From Clostridiales bacterium UBA1752 (GTDB taxonomy: Bacteria; Bacillota; Clostridia; Oscillospirales; CAG-382): a DNA stretch of 50,947 nt. Shown piece after piece: positions 1-6,842 of the stretch (position 1 is its first letter; every line of letters begins with the position of its first letter). The position numbers were made by a program, and so were the translations under genes. The notes below the pieces were generated by a model that ran no database searches, was not told the DNA's origin, and saw only the letters and a program-made list of their open reading frames with translations. The stretch spans positions 369 to 51,315 of the forward strand of contig DCHM01000028.1 in the NCBI GenBank assembly GCA_002314835.1, in the 5' to 3' direction.

Positions 1-614
1 CCGGGGAACGGTTGACGGCTGACCATGGATTCGGGCAGGCCGAGTGCTCTGCCTACCATACGAACCTCGTCCTTATAAAGCAGCTTGACCGGCTCAACGA
101 GGTCAAACTTGAGGTCGTCGGGCAGACCGCCTACGTTGTGGTGGGACTTAACGCCCTTGCTCTCGGTGATGTCGGGATATATGGTGCCCTGTGCGAGGAA
201 CTCGACGCCTGAGAGCTTGCGAGCTTCCTCTTCAAATACTCTGATAAACTCAGCGCCTATAATCTTGCGCTTTTGCTCGGGGTCTGCGACGCCTGCGAGC
301 TTGTCGAGAAATCTGTCAACGGCGTCAACGTAAACGAGGTTTGCGCCGAGCTGATTGCGGAATACTTCGACTACCTGTTCGGGTTCGCCCTTGCGGAGTA
401 AGCCGTGGTTTACGTGTACGCAGGTGAGCTGTTTGCCGATGGCTTTGATAAGGAGTGCTGCGCAGACAGACGAATCAACTCCGCCCGAGAGAGCCAGTAA
501 AACCTTTTTGCTGCCGACTTGATTTTGGATAGCGATAACCTGTTCGCTGATGAATTTTTGGGCAAGCTCAGGAGTAGTGATGCGCTCCATGGATGCCGGT
601 CTGATGTCTGCCAT
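1..614 (-). CDS. guaA: GMP synthase, ATP-pyrophosphatase subunit (partial, 3' end off the window)
   Basis: This is the amidating half of GMP synthase, which converts XMP to GMP in purine synthesis. The 204 visible residues begin MADIRPASMERITTPELAQ and contain the PP-loop LALSGGVDSSV near residue 45, which binds ATP and adenylates XMP. Further on are VNHGLLRKGE, EFLAQGTIYPD and SHHNVGGLP, all typical of GuaA. The start is fixed by AAGGAGA about 8 nt upstream (622-628) and by a promoter at 652-680. Bacterial GuaA usually carries an N-terminal class I glutaminase domain of about 190 residues. Here the ATPase domain begins almost at once and AT-rich noncoding DNA precedes it, so this looks like a split (two-subunit) enzyme. 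The C-terminal dimerisation domain lies outside the window. Confidence 0.93.
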   Translation of the reverse strand, partial: MADIRPASMERITTPELAQKFISEQVIAIQNQVGSKKVLLALSGGVDSSVCAALLIKAIGKQLTCVHVNHGLLRKGEPEQVVEVFRNQLGANLVYVDAVDRFLDKLAGVADPEQKRKIIGAEFIRVFEEEARKLSGVEFLAQGTIYPDITESKGVKSHHNVGGLPDDLKFDLVEPVKLLYKDEVRMVGRALGLPESMVSRQPFP

Positions 615-651
615 ACGATAATCTCCTTATATTCTATTATTTTTACGATTT

Positions 652-680
652 ATTATATTGCTTTTTATAAATCTTGTCAA
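652..680 (-). promoter_or_regulatory. Sigma-A-type promoter for guaA
   Basis: On the minus strand there is TTGACA (675-680), a 17-nt spacer and TATAAT (652-657). This is a perfect consensus and gives a leader of roughly 30 nt before the guaA start. Confidence 0.8.
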
Positions 681-694
681 TGAAAAAAATAAAT

Positions 695-717
695 AAAAAT
701 TGATGCCATTATCAATT
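695..717 (-). terminator. Weak AT-rich terminator after the MATE gene
   Basis: On the minus strand AATTGAT and ATCAATT pair around a 6-nt loop and a T-rich run follows. The stem is only 7 bp and AT-rich, so termination would be weak. It sits between the MATE stop and the guaA promoter. Confidence 0.4.
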
Positions 718-748
718 ATATATAGGTGAAATATTTATGAAAAGCGCC

Positions 749-2080
749 TTACATATATCCGTACTTTTTACGCTTTGCGAGGATGAAAGCAAACGAAAGT
801 ATCAGTGAACCGACCTCGGATATCGGCATGGCCCACCAGATAGCGTCGCCGCCTGCCAAGAGAGGCAAAACCATGATGGCTGACGCCTGAAAGACGAGTG
901 TCCTCGCAAAAGACACTATCGCAGAGATAGCGCCGTTGCCGAGAGCGGTAAAAAAGCCGGATGCAAACATATTGAGCCCCACCATCGTGAATGCTATTGC
1001 ATATACTCTAAAGGCGTTTTTTGTCATTTCGCAGAGTGCAGTATCGTATCCGACGAATATTTGTGCCAGTACACCAGACAGCAGATAGCCGAGCGAGGCC
1101 ATAGCAATGCCGGCGATAATGAGTATGACCGTGCTCTTTTTGAGCAGGTTTTTGAGCTCGGGCTTGTCTTCGGCACCGTAGTGAAACGATACTATCGGTG
1201 CAGAACCGATGGAATAACCGATAAATACAGCGATGAAAATAAACATAACGTACATTATGACGCCGTACGCCGAGATGCCGTCTTCACCGAGATATTTGAT
1301 GAGCTGGATGTTGTAGAGCATACCGACGATAGAGGATGATATATTGCCCATCAGCTCTGATGCACCGTTGGTGCAGGCCTTGAGTATCGGCTTAAACTCG
1401 GGCGCAGTGAGCCTAAAACGCAAAAGACTATCATTAGGCAATATAAAGTACACCATAGGCAGCAAGCCGCCGATACATTGACCTATGCCGGTGGCAAGCG
1501 CCGCACCAAAAAGCCCCATGTTAAAAACGCCCATAAACAGCCAGTCGAGCAGTGCGTTGATAACTCCTGCGGCGACCGTAAATGCGAGTCCGAGCTTGGG
1601 CTTTTCGGCTGCAGTGAGGAAGCTCTGAAAGACGTTTTGCAGCATAAAAGCGGTGGTGAACGAAATAACCGTAGTGCCGTACAAAACGCAATAGTCTATC
1701 ATATCGGGAGTTGCTCCCAGCAGATATGCGACGGGCTTTATAAACACTATGCCGAGCGTAGTCAACACTGCACCGAGCAATACCGTGAACATAACGAGTA
1801 TCGAAAAATATCTGTTGGCTTTTTGTCGGTCTCCGGTGCCGAGCACCTTGGCGACGAGTGCCGTGCCGCCTGCGCCTATCATAAAGCCCATGCCGCCGAG
1901 TATCATTATAAACGGCATTATGAGGTTGAGTGATGCAAAAGGCGTCTTGCCTACATAGTTTGATACAAACAGCCCGTCGATGACACCGTAAATCGAGGTA
2001 AAAACCATCATGGTTATCGACGGCACGACAAACCGCATCAGTTTTTTGTATGAGAAATGGTCGGATAGCTGAATCTTCAT
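749..2080 (-). CDS. MATE family efflux transporter
   Basis: A 443-residue polytopic membrane protein with about twelve hydrophobic segments in two similar halves, as in MATE (MatE, NorM/MepA-like) cation-coupled drug and metabolite exporters. Recognisable stretches are DGLFVSNYVG near the N terminus, GGTALVAKVLG in the first half and FFTALGNGAISA in the second. The frame is open further upstream to a GTG at 2140, but that region holds a clear promoter (2111-2139), so the ATG at 2080 (MKIQLSDHFSYKK) was chosen; its ribosome binding site (AGAAAGA) is weak. The gene stands alone between a terminator and guaA. The substrate cannot be told from sequence. Confidence 0.9.
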   Translation of the reverse strand: MKIQLSDHFSYKKLMRFVVPSITMMVFTSIYGVIDGLFVSNYVGKTPFASLNLIMPFIMILGGMGFMIGAGGTALVAKVLGTGDRQKANRYFSILVMFTVLLGAVLTTLGIVFIKPVAYLLGATPDMIDYCVLYGTTVISFTTAFMLQNVFQSFLTAAEKPKLGLAFTVAAGVINALLDWLFMGVFNMGLFGAALATGIGQCIGGLLPMVYFILPNDSLLRFRLTAPEFKPILKACTNGASELMGNISSSIVGMLYNIQLIKYLGEDGISAYGVIMYVMFIFIAVFIGYSIGSAPIVSFHYGAEDKPELKNLLKKSTVILIIAGIAMASLGYLLSGVLAQIFVGYDTALCEMTKNAFRVYAIAFTMVGLNMFASGFFTALGNGAISAIVSFARTLVFQASAIMVLPLLAGGDAIWWAMPISEVGSLILSFAFILAKRKKYGYM

Positions 2081-2110
2081 CGTAGGTGTTTCTTTCTGCA
2101 GATTTAACTC

Positions 2111-2139
2111 ATTATAGCATACACTGCACCGTTTGTCCA
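2111..2139 (-). promoter_or_regulatory. Promoter for the MATE gene, abutting a terminator
   Basis: On the minus strand there is TGGACA (2134-2139), a 17-nt spacer ending in TGC, and TATAAT (2111-2116), an extended -10 type. The -35 starts immediately downstream of the T-run of the terminator at 2141-2167. Confidence 0.8.
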
Positions 2140-2140
2140 C

Positions 2141-2167
2141 AAAAAACTGCCCGAATAATCGGGCAGT
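2141..2167 (-). terminator. Intrinsic terminator for the MFS gene
   Basis: On the minus strand ACTGCCCGA and TCGGGCAGT form a 9-bp GC-rich stem around TTAT, followed directly by a run of six T. It ends transcription from the MFS gene about 150 nt after its stop codon, on the far side of the discoidin relic. Confidence 0.85.
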
Positions 2168-2179
2168 GATGATATTTTG

Positions 2180-2300
2180 TTTGGCACTGCAAACAGTCGG
2201 CTCGTCTGCAAAAACATACGTTTAAGGAGTAACGACAAGCTTGACGTATTATGCATTCAAAACCTGCCGTCTATGCCGAAACGTACGTGTATCCGCCTGC
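2180..2300 (-). pseudogene. Decayed remnant of a discoidin (F5/8 type C) domain C-terminus
   Basis: This intergenic stretch resembles the last ~120 nt of the lipoprotein gene at 3684-5546. Shared blocks include AAACAGTC, GCTCGTC, GGAGTAACGA and CTTGACGTA in the same order. Read on the minus strand it gives AGGYTYVSA*TAG, then after a one-base shift A*YVKLVVTP*TYVFADEP. The intact gene has VGGYTDILAEIAG and ARYVKFIVTPLNGWFFVDEL at the same places. Several stops and a frameshift show it is dead. It is most simply the 3' end of a lost paralogue that once lay downstream of the MFS gene. Confidence 0.75.
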
Positions 2301-2313
2301 TTTTGAATATAAA

Positions 2314-3582
2314 TCACGTTTCGCGGTTGTAAATAGGTGAAATATGATGTTTGCCGCCGCCGATAATCACTATCGCGGCAAGGGTGCAGACGCCCATAAA
2401 CACGGCGTTTGTAACCTCCATCGGCAAAATGCTGTTGAGACCGCCTGCGGCGACTTCGCCTATCAGAGCGCCGGTCGTATTGAGCATGATAAACGCACCG
2501 TTAAACCGTCCCTTCATCTCGTTAGGCACGTACGACTGTGTAGCGGAAACCCGTATGTTGTACGACGTGGAGGCAAAGAGACCCGTAAAAAAGCAGAGTA
2601 TGCACATACACAGCACCGGCGTAAAGAGGGTAACGCCCTGCATTATGTTTATCGCTACGTAGATTATCAGTGCCGTTATGTACTTGGCTTTTTGCTTTAT
2701 GGCAATCTTGTAGTTCAGCAAACCGCCTATCAGCCTGCCTATCATGGCGGTGCCTAAGACGATGACGTACAGATATTCCGCGCCGATGTTGAGCGTGCCG
2801 AATAAGCTGTATCCGTCCGCGTACCGAGCCTTAAAGAACGGCAATTGTATGACCGATGCCGAGCCGTCTCCGAATGCCGAAAAAGTGAAATAAACCGCTA
2901 TCAACAGCAGCCCTTTGTCGGCAAACAGGTACTTAAAGCCCTGCTTTGCGTCGCTCAGATAGCTCGATGCCGTATATTTGCGGTCGTGGTGTCCGCAATA
3001 GGCTTCGACGTCACTGATGCGAGTTTCGCACACTGCGGCGACAAAAAAGAATGCACTGTTGATGATGAGCAGGGTGCCGAGCCCGAATGAGTTATACAAT
3101 AGCGTCGATAACGGTATCATGACGTAGGTCATCGTTTCGAGCGTGGTTTGTATAGAGTAAGCCTTGCGGTAATTGCCCTCGGTTATCAGCATGGGGTAAA
3201 AGCTCGTAAAAGCCACTTGGTACGTGCTGCTGATACATCCGAGCACAAAGGTCATCGCCGCCAAAACTCCAAAGCTGTAGTAGCCAAAGACTACGAGCAG
3301 TCCCATAGACAGATACAGCACCGTCGTCAAAAAGTCGAGCGTATATATCGTCCTGCGGCGCGAAAACCTGTCCATCAGCGGCCCTGCGATTATCGGGGCT
3401 ATTATCTGAGGCATGGTATAGAGAAAGACGTACACCGCATACAGCGTCGCGTTGCCGGTGTAATCGAGGACAAAAAGGCTCATGGCAAAGCCAGACATAG
3501 CTCCTCCGAGCATGGAAACTATACTGCCGAGGGTTATGATGGTAAAGTCTTTTGTCCATAGCTTGTATTGCTTTTGCGCCAT
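2314..3582 (-). CDS. Major facilitator superfamily transporter
   Basis: A 422-residue membrane protein with about twelve transmembrane helices. The MFS signature loop between helices 2 and 3 is visible as GPLMDRFSRRRTIY (residues 67-80). The family comprises single-polypeptide secondary carriers; this one resembles the drug/macrolide-efflux type (MefA-like) in length and in its N-terminal LGSIVSMLGGAMSGFAMSLF, but the substrate is unknown. AGGA lies just upstream of the start. The gene follows the DUF4434-like lipoprotein gene with a ~100-nt gap carrying its own promoter, and a terminator lies after the relic at 2180-2300. A co-regulated role with the lipoprotein is possible but not shown. 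Confidence 0.88.
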   Translation of the reverse strand: MAQKQYKLWTKDFTIITLGSIVSMLGGAMSGFAMSLFVLDYTGNATLYAVYVFLYTMPQIIAPIIAGPLMDRFSRRRTIYTLDFLTTVLYLSMGLLVVFGYYSFGVLAAMTFVLGCISSTYQVAFTSFYPMLITEGNYRKAYSIQTTLETMTYVMIPLSTLLYNSFGLGTLLIINSAFFFVAAVCETRISDVEAYCGHHDRKYTASSYLSDAKQGFKYLFADKGLLLIAVYFTFSAFGDGSASVIQLPFFKARYADGYSLFGTLNIGAEYLYVIVLGTAMIGRLIGGLLNYKIAIKQKAKYITALIIYVAINIMQGVTLFTPVLCMCILCFFTGLFASTSYNIRVSATQSYVPNEMKGRFNGAFIMLNTTGALIGEVAAGGLNSILPMEVTNAVFMGVCTLAAIVIIGGGKHHISPIYNRET

Positions 3583-3614
3583 ATTTGCACTTCCTGTTTT
3601 TTTATAACAAAAGC

Positions 3615-3643
3615 ATTATATATGTAAATCTTTACAAAGTAAA
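3615..3643 (-). promoter_or_regulatory. Probable promoter for the MFS gene
   Basis: On the minus strand there is TTTACT (3638-3643), a 17-nt spacer and TATAAT (3615-3620). The spacer contains a short inverted repeat (GTAAA/TTTAC) that could bind a regulator. The -35 is only a moderate match. Confidence 0.55.
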
Positions 3644-3683
3644 TGCGTTTTGCCCGAGAGGTGATTATATTGCAATAAAAGGT

Positions 3684-5546
3684 TTATTTGGTGCCGTAAA
3701 CAGTCAGCTCGTCCACAAAGAACCAGCCGTTTAAAGGAGTAACGATAAACTTGACGTACCTTGCACTTATTCCTGCTATCTCAGCCAAAATATCGGTGTA
3801 GCCGCCGACTTCCTCAAAGTTTGCACTCTTGGCTACTCCGGCTTCGACATAGCTTGTGCCGTCCTCCGAAAGGTAAACCGTAAATCCGCCGGGGGCATAA
3901 GAGCCCGCGTTGCCGTTTGACAGGCAGTTGACGCCTGCAGCGGATATCTTTTTGACCGAGCCGAGGTCAATGATAAAGGTGACGGTATTAGTGTCGGCAT
4001 AGCCGGAGAGAGCAGGGTCGCTGTAAGCAGGCGCGCTCGCATAAGCGCCGTCGGTCAGCTTTTTGCCGTCGTCGGGATAGCCTTGGTTGCCGCTGTAAAC
4101 CTGAGTGTAGCTGCAGCCCGTGCTGATGACCTGCACGGTGTCAAACTGTTCTGTATCGACGGCGATGGTATTAGTCTTGTATTCGTTAAACTGGCAGTCG
4201 TAGAGTACGGCATAGACTTCGCCGCTGCCCGAGATATAGCGCCCCGTCAGCGTGGCTGTCTCTGCAAAGCGTTTGGCAGGTGCGGTGTCAAAGTAAACCG
4301 TCTGCATTTCCTTGCCGCCACAGTAAATAACCGCCTTTAAGAGCACCTTTGAGGTGTTTGCGGCATTGATAGTGTATGTCAGTCCCGAAACGCCTGATTT
4401 GACCTCGATAGTGCCCGAGGCAGTATCGGGTAGGTCGGTGTCCTTTAGCTTGCCGTTGTTGCGGTAATAAACGTAGTCGTCGTGATAAACCTTGCGCTCT
4501 GCACCGAGGGTGGGGGCGTAGTAGTGAGAGTATGCAAACGAAATATATCCGTCAACGTAAGGCGCGAGCTCATTCAGCTGTCTTACGTATCTCGAGATAG
4601 GCGCGCTCGACCAATTCTCCTGGATAAAGGTCTCGGGGTTGCCCCAGAATGCGATGCCGGTGTCTTTGAGCGCCGCGTTTATTTCTCTAAAGAAATCGAG
4701 ATAGCAGTCAAAATGTAAAAGTCCCGAGCCTATGCAGTCCTGAGGGCAAAATATATCGCCCTTGCCGAGGCCCGATTCGGTGAGTATGCGTTTCCAAGCC
4801 GCCGCGGTGTCCGAGGCGGTGCTGTAACCGCTCTTGCAGGTAAAGTAGGGCGAGAGCATCAGCGGCATATCTGCGTCTATCTCGGCGAGGCCTTTTTTGC
4901 AGCTGCCGATAACGGCTATGCAGTTGGTATAAACCGATTCACTCCACGAAACAAAGCCGTTGGGCACCTCCGGTGTAAAATACCAGCCGTAAAACGCGTT
5001 GGGGTACAGAGCGGCGTACTTGTCGTACAAGCCCTTTAAGATTTCGACCGATTTGGCGGCGTAGCCGATAGCTACGTTATAGTCGTACATCGCGTCGTAC
5101 AATAGCGAGCCGCTGGTTTGGGGCGTGGAAATAAAGCACTTGACGCCTTTTGTCTCGGCTATTTTGAGTGCGCGGGCAAAAATATCCTCGTAGTCGTATA
5201 TCATATTGCCGTTTTTGTCTATTTCGTTAAAGCATGAGAGCACGAGGTACTCGATGCCTGCTTCGACGAGATAGTCAAAGTGCTGTGAGAGCTGTGCGTC
5301 CGACAGGCTCCTGAATGTGCCGAGCTGTATAAAGTCGCCTGAAATAGTGGGCCACGTCCTTTCGATAGGCTCGGTTGATTCGTCGGAAGCCGTCTCCGAA
5401 ACAGTCTCCGAAACAGTCTCCGAAACTTCGCTTGATTCGTCGCTTTCTACGGACGCGGTGTCCGAGGTATCGGACGGATTTGCGGCGCAGGATGCAAAAC
5501 ACAAAAGTAATGCAAAAACCAATGTCAAAGCCAATGCTTTTTTCAT
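3684..5546 (-). CDS. Lipoprotein with DUF4434-like TIM-barrel domain and C-terminal discoidin (F5/8C) domain
   Basis: A 620-residue secreted lipoprotein. The signal peptide ends in FASC, with Cys20 as the probable lipidation site. Residues ~21-65 are a Ser/Glu/Thr linker with SETV repeats. From about residue 66 (TWPTISGDFIQLGT) the sequence resembles the DUF4434 family of glycosidase-like barrels: it has GIEYLVLSCFNEIDKNG and FYGWYFTPEVPNGFVSW, whose Glu could be catalytic. A linker domain follows, then a discoidin domain (about 465-620) ending RYVKFIVTPLNGWFFVDELT, a fold that usually binds carbohydrate. Likely role: binding or processing of an extracellular glycan (inference). It has its own promoter at 5582-5610. 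A 12-bp tandem repeat encodes part of the linker. Confidence 0.82.
   Translation of the reverse strand: MKKALALTLVFALLLCFASCAANPSDTSDTASVESDESSEVSETVSETVSETASDESTEPIERTWPTISGDFIQLGTFRSLSDAQLSQHFDYLVEAGIEYLVLSCFNEIDKNGNMIYDYEDIFARALKIAETKGVKCFISTPQTSGSLLYDAMYDYNVAIGYAAKSVEILKGLYDKYAALYPNAFYGWYFTPEVPNGFVSWSESVYTNCIAVIGSCKKGLAEIDADMPLMLSPYFTCKSGYSTASDTAAAWKRILTESGLGKGDIFCPQDCIGSGLLHFDCYLDFFREINAALKDTGIAFWGNPETFIQENWSSAPISRYVRQLNELAPYVDGYISFAYSHYYAPTLGAERKVYHDDYVYYRNNGKLKDTDLPDTASGTIEVKSGVSGLTYTINAANTSKVLLKAVIYCGGKEMQTVYFDTAPAKRFAETATLTGRYISGSGEVYAVLYDCQFNEYKTNTIAVDTEQFDTVQVISTGCSYTQVYSGNQGYPDDGKKLTDGAYASAPAYSDPALSGYADTNTVTFIIDLGSVKKISAAGVNCLSNGNAGSYAPGGFTVYLSEDGTSYVEAGVAKSANFEEVGGYTDILAEIAGISARYVKFIVTPLNGWFFVDELTVYGTK
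5392..5427. repeat. 12-bp tandem repeat, three copies, in the lipoprotein linker
   Basis: Three head-to-tail copies of GTCTCCGAAACA (the last base of the third copy differs) encode SETV-type repeats just after the lipidated N terminus. Perfect in-frame repeats of this size can change copy number by slippage without a frameshift. Confidence 0.85.
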
Positions 5547-5581
5547 AACGTGTCTCCTTTATTTCTTTATTTATTACTTAT

Positions 5582-5610
5582 ATACTAACACTCTGCGGCA
5601 AAAAAGTCAA
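5582..5610 (-). promoter_or_regulatory. Promoter for the DUF4434-like lipoprotein gene, abutting a terminator
   Basis: On the minus strand there is TTGACT (5605-5610), a 17-nt spacer ending TGT, and TAGTAT (5582-5587). The -35 begins two bases after the T-run of the terminator of the gene upstream. Confidence 0.7.
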
Positions 5611-5611
5611 C

Positions 5612-5637
5612 AAAAAAGGGGCTCTGTGACAGAGCCC
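5612..5637 (-). terminator. Intrinsic terminator after the HPr-like gene
   Basis: On the minus strand GGGCTCTGT and ACAGAGCCC form a strong hairpin followed by six T. Confidence 0.85.
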
Positions 5638-5694
5638 GTGATTTAACGTTGGTTGACGGTAAGATGAAAGCGTGGTTTTAAAATGTGTTAGTCT

Positions 5695-5949
5695 TTAGTC
5701 CTCGATTATAAACTTACGGAAAACTTCGTAATAATCGTGGTCGCTGACGAGTGTGAGGGAATCCCAGTTTAGCTTTTTGGCTACGATGACACCGAGCAGG
5801 CTCTTTGCGTTGATGGCAAAATTGTCTCCGCTGGTGAGCAGAACCTGACCGCTGCAAGCAGTCGCGAGTTTGACAAACTCCTGAACGTCCGAAAGCGTGG
5901 TAAGCTCTACTTTGTTGCGGAAAGTCGTGTTGTTATTTAGATTAGTCAT
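5695..5949 (-). CDS. HPr-like small protein without the phosphorylatable histidine
   Basis: An 84-residue protein with the general pattern of PTS phosphocarrier HPr. The segment NAKSLLGVIVAKKL (about residues 47-60) corresponds to the HPr helix that carries the regulatory Ser46 (AKSxMG). However, the active-site motif with His15 (GLHARPA) is absent: the equivalent region reads LSDVQEFVKLATACSG. It therefore cannot act as a normal phosphocarrier. Similar His-less HPr-fold proteins occur in clostridia with no defined role. It is monocistronic, with its own promoter (5989-6016), an AGAAGG ribosome binding site and a strong terminator. HPr-fold membership is inferred from a short motif and the length. 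Confidence 0.7.
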   Translation of the reverse strand: MTNLNNNTTFRNKVELTTLSDVQEFVKLATACSGQVLLTSGDNFAINAKSLLGVIVAKKLNWDSLTLVSDHDYYEVFRKFIIED

Positions 5950-5988
5950 AGTATTACCTTCTTTCTTTCGATTTCATCTTACACCTAT

Positions 5989-6016
5989 ATTATATGCCGA
6001 TTTTGGAGTTTGTCAA
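5989..6016 (-). promoter_or_regulatory. Promoter for the HPr-like gene
   Basis: On the minus strand there is TTGACA (6011-6016), a 16-nt spacer and TATAAT (5989-5994). The transcript leader would be about 35 nt. Confidence 0.75.
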
Positions 6017-6082
6017 GGCATAATAAACAAAAACATATACAAACTTTTGTGCAAATAAACGGTTTGTGAATAAATAATGCAC

Positions 6083-6118
6083 AAAAAACCCCGAGCTGCT
6101 TTGTGCAAACGGCTCGGG
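6083..6118 (-). terminator. Intrinsic terminator of the gltX-glnS-rhomboid unit
   Basis: On the minus strand CCCGAGC and GCTCGGG pair around a loop of about 15 nt, followed by six T. It lies a few bases after the rhomboid-like gene. Confidence 0.8.
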
Positions 6119-6126
6119 TGCGGTTT

Positions 6127-6825
6127 TTATAACGGGTAATTGATGTTATTCATATCGCGCTTAAACTTTGCTCTGCGCGCTTTGGTCTTAAAGTAATTGC
6201 GGATGCGGTTTATATAGTCACCGCCGAAAAACAAAACCAGTCCGACGAGCGAAAACAGCATATTGCTGATGGTCGTCCAGTCGCCTGCGAGGAGTGCGAA
6301 GGTCAGAGTCGTGCCGTATATGCCGAGGTCGATATAAGCCAATACCTTCATCTTGACGGGGATAAAGAAAAACAGCATAACCTTAAACTCGGGGTACAGC
6401 GCGGCAAACGCCAAAAACAGCGACAGGTTGAGGTAAATATTGGACGCATATCCCGTTATCATCGCCGAAATAATGCAGCCTATCACGCCGATAGCGTAAT
6501 AGATGTTAAACTTCAGCGCGCCCCACTGCCTTTCGAGCGTGCTCGCGATAAAGATGTAAAAATACAGCGAGATGGCAAACAAAAGAGGCGAGAGCAGTCC
6601 GCTGCTCGTGGAGGTGGGTAAAAAGATAAACGATATTATCCTCCAGACCTGCCCCTGCAGCACGGCACTGCGATAAAGGTAAAAGTAATCGAGCACACCG
6701 TATAGCGGCGCCAACATTGAACAAAGATACAATATTGCCATGCCGCCCGAAATATAATACATCAGATTGTGGATGCCCCATTTCGGGTGACGGTAGCAAA
6801 AACGGTTTAGCCAGTTGTTTAGCAT
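6127..6825 (-). CDS. Rhomboid-like integral membrane protein, catalytic residues not seen
   Basis: A 232-residue protein with about six transmembrane segments and a basic C-terminal tail (KTKARRAKFKRDMNN). The topology and the phrase RSAVLQGQVWRIISFIFLP resemble rhomboid and derlin-like proteins, where the corresponding loop contains a conserved W-R. The serine protease motif GxSG and the partner histidine cannot be found: the expected helix reads ASNIYLNLSLFLAFAALYPE. It is therefore probably a non-proteolytic rhomboid-fold protein, perhaps acting on membrane-protein quality control or assembly (inference). It follows glnS by 17 nt and is likely the last gene of that operon; its ribosome binding site is weak. 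Confidence 0.72.
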   Translation of the reverse strand: MLNNWLNRFCYRHPKWGIHNLMYYISGGMAILYLCSMLAPLYGVLDYFYLYRSAVLQGQVWRIISFIFLPTSTSSGLLSPLLFAISLYFYIFIASTLERQWGALKFNIYYAIGVIGCIISAMITGYASNIYLNLSLFLAFAALYPEFKVMLFFFIPVKMKVLAYIDLGIYGTTLTFALLAGDWTTISNMLFSLVGLVLFFGGDYINRIRNYFKTKARRAKFKRDMNNINYPL

Positions 6826-6842
6826 GAGTAATACCTGATAAG

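Noticed and set aside
2081..2140. Longer MATE protein starting at the GTG at 2140
   Set aside because: The extra 20 codons overlay a near-perfect promoter (TGGACA-17-TATAAT), and the added residues do not resemble MATE N termini.
5392..5427. Repeat array as a CRISPR
   Set aside because: Units are 12 bp, contiguous without spacers, and encode an in-frame protein linker.
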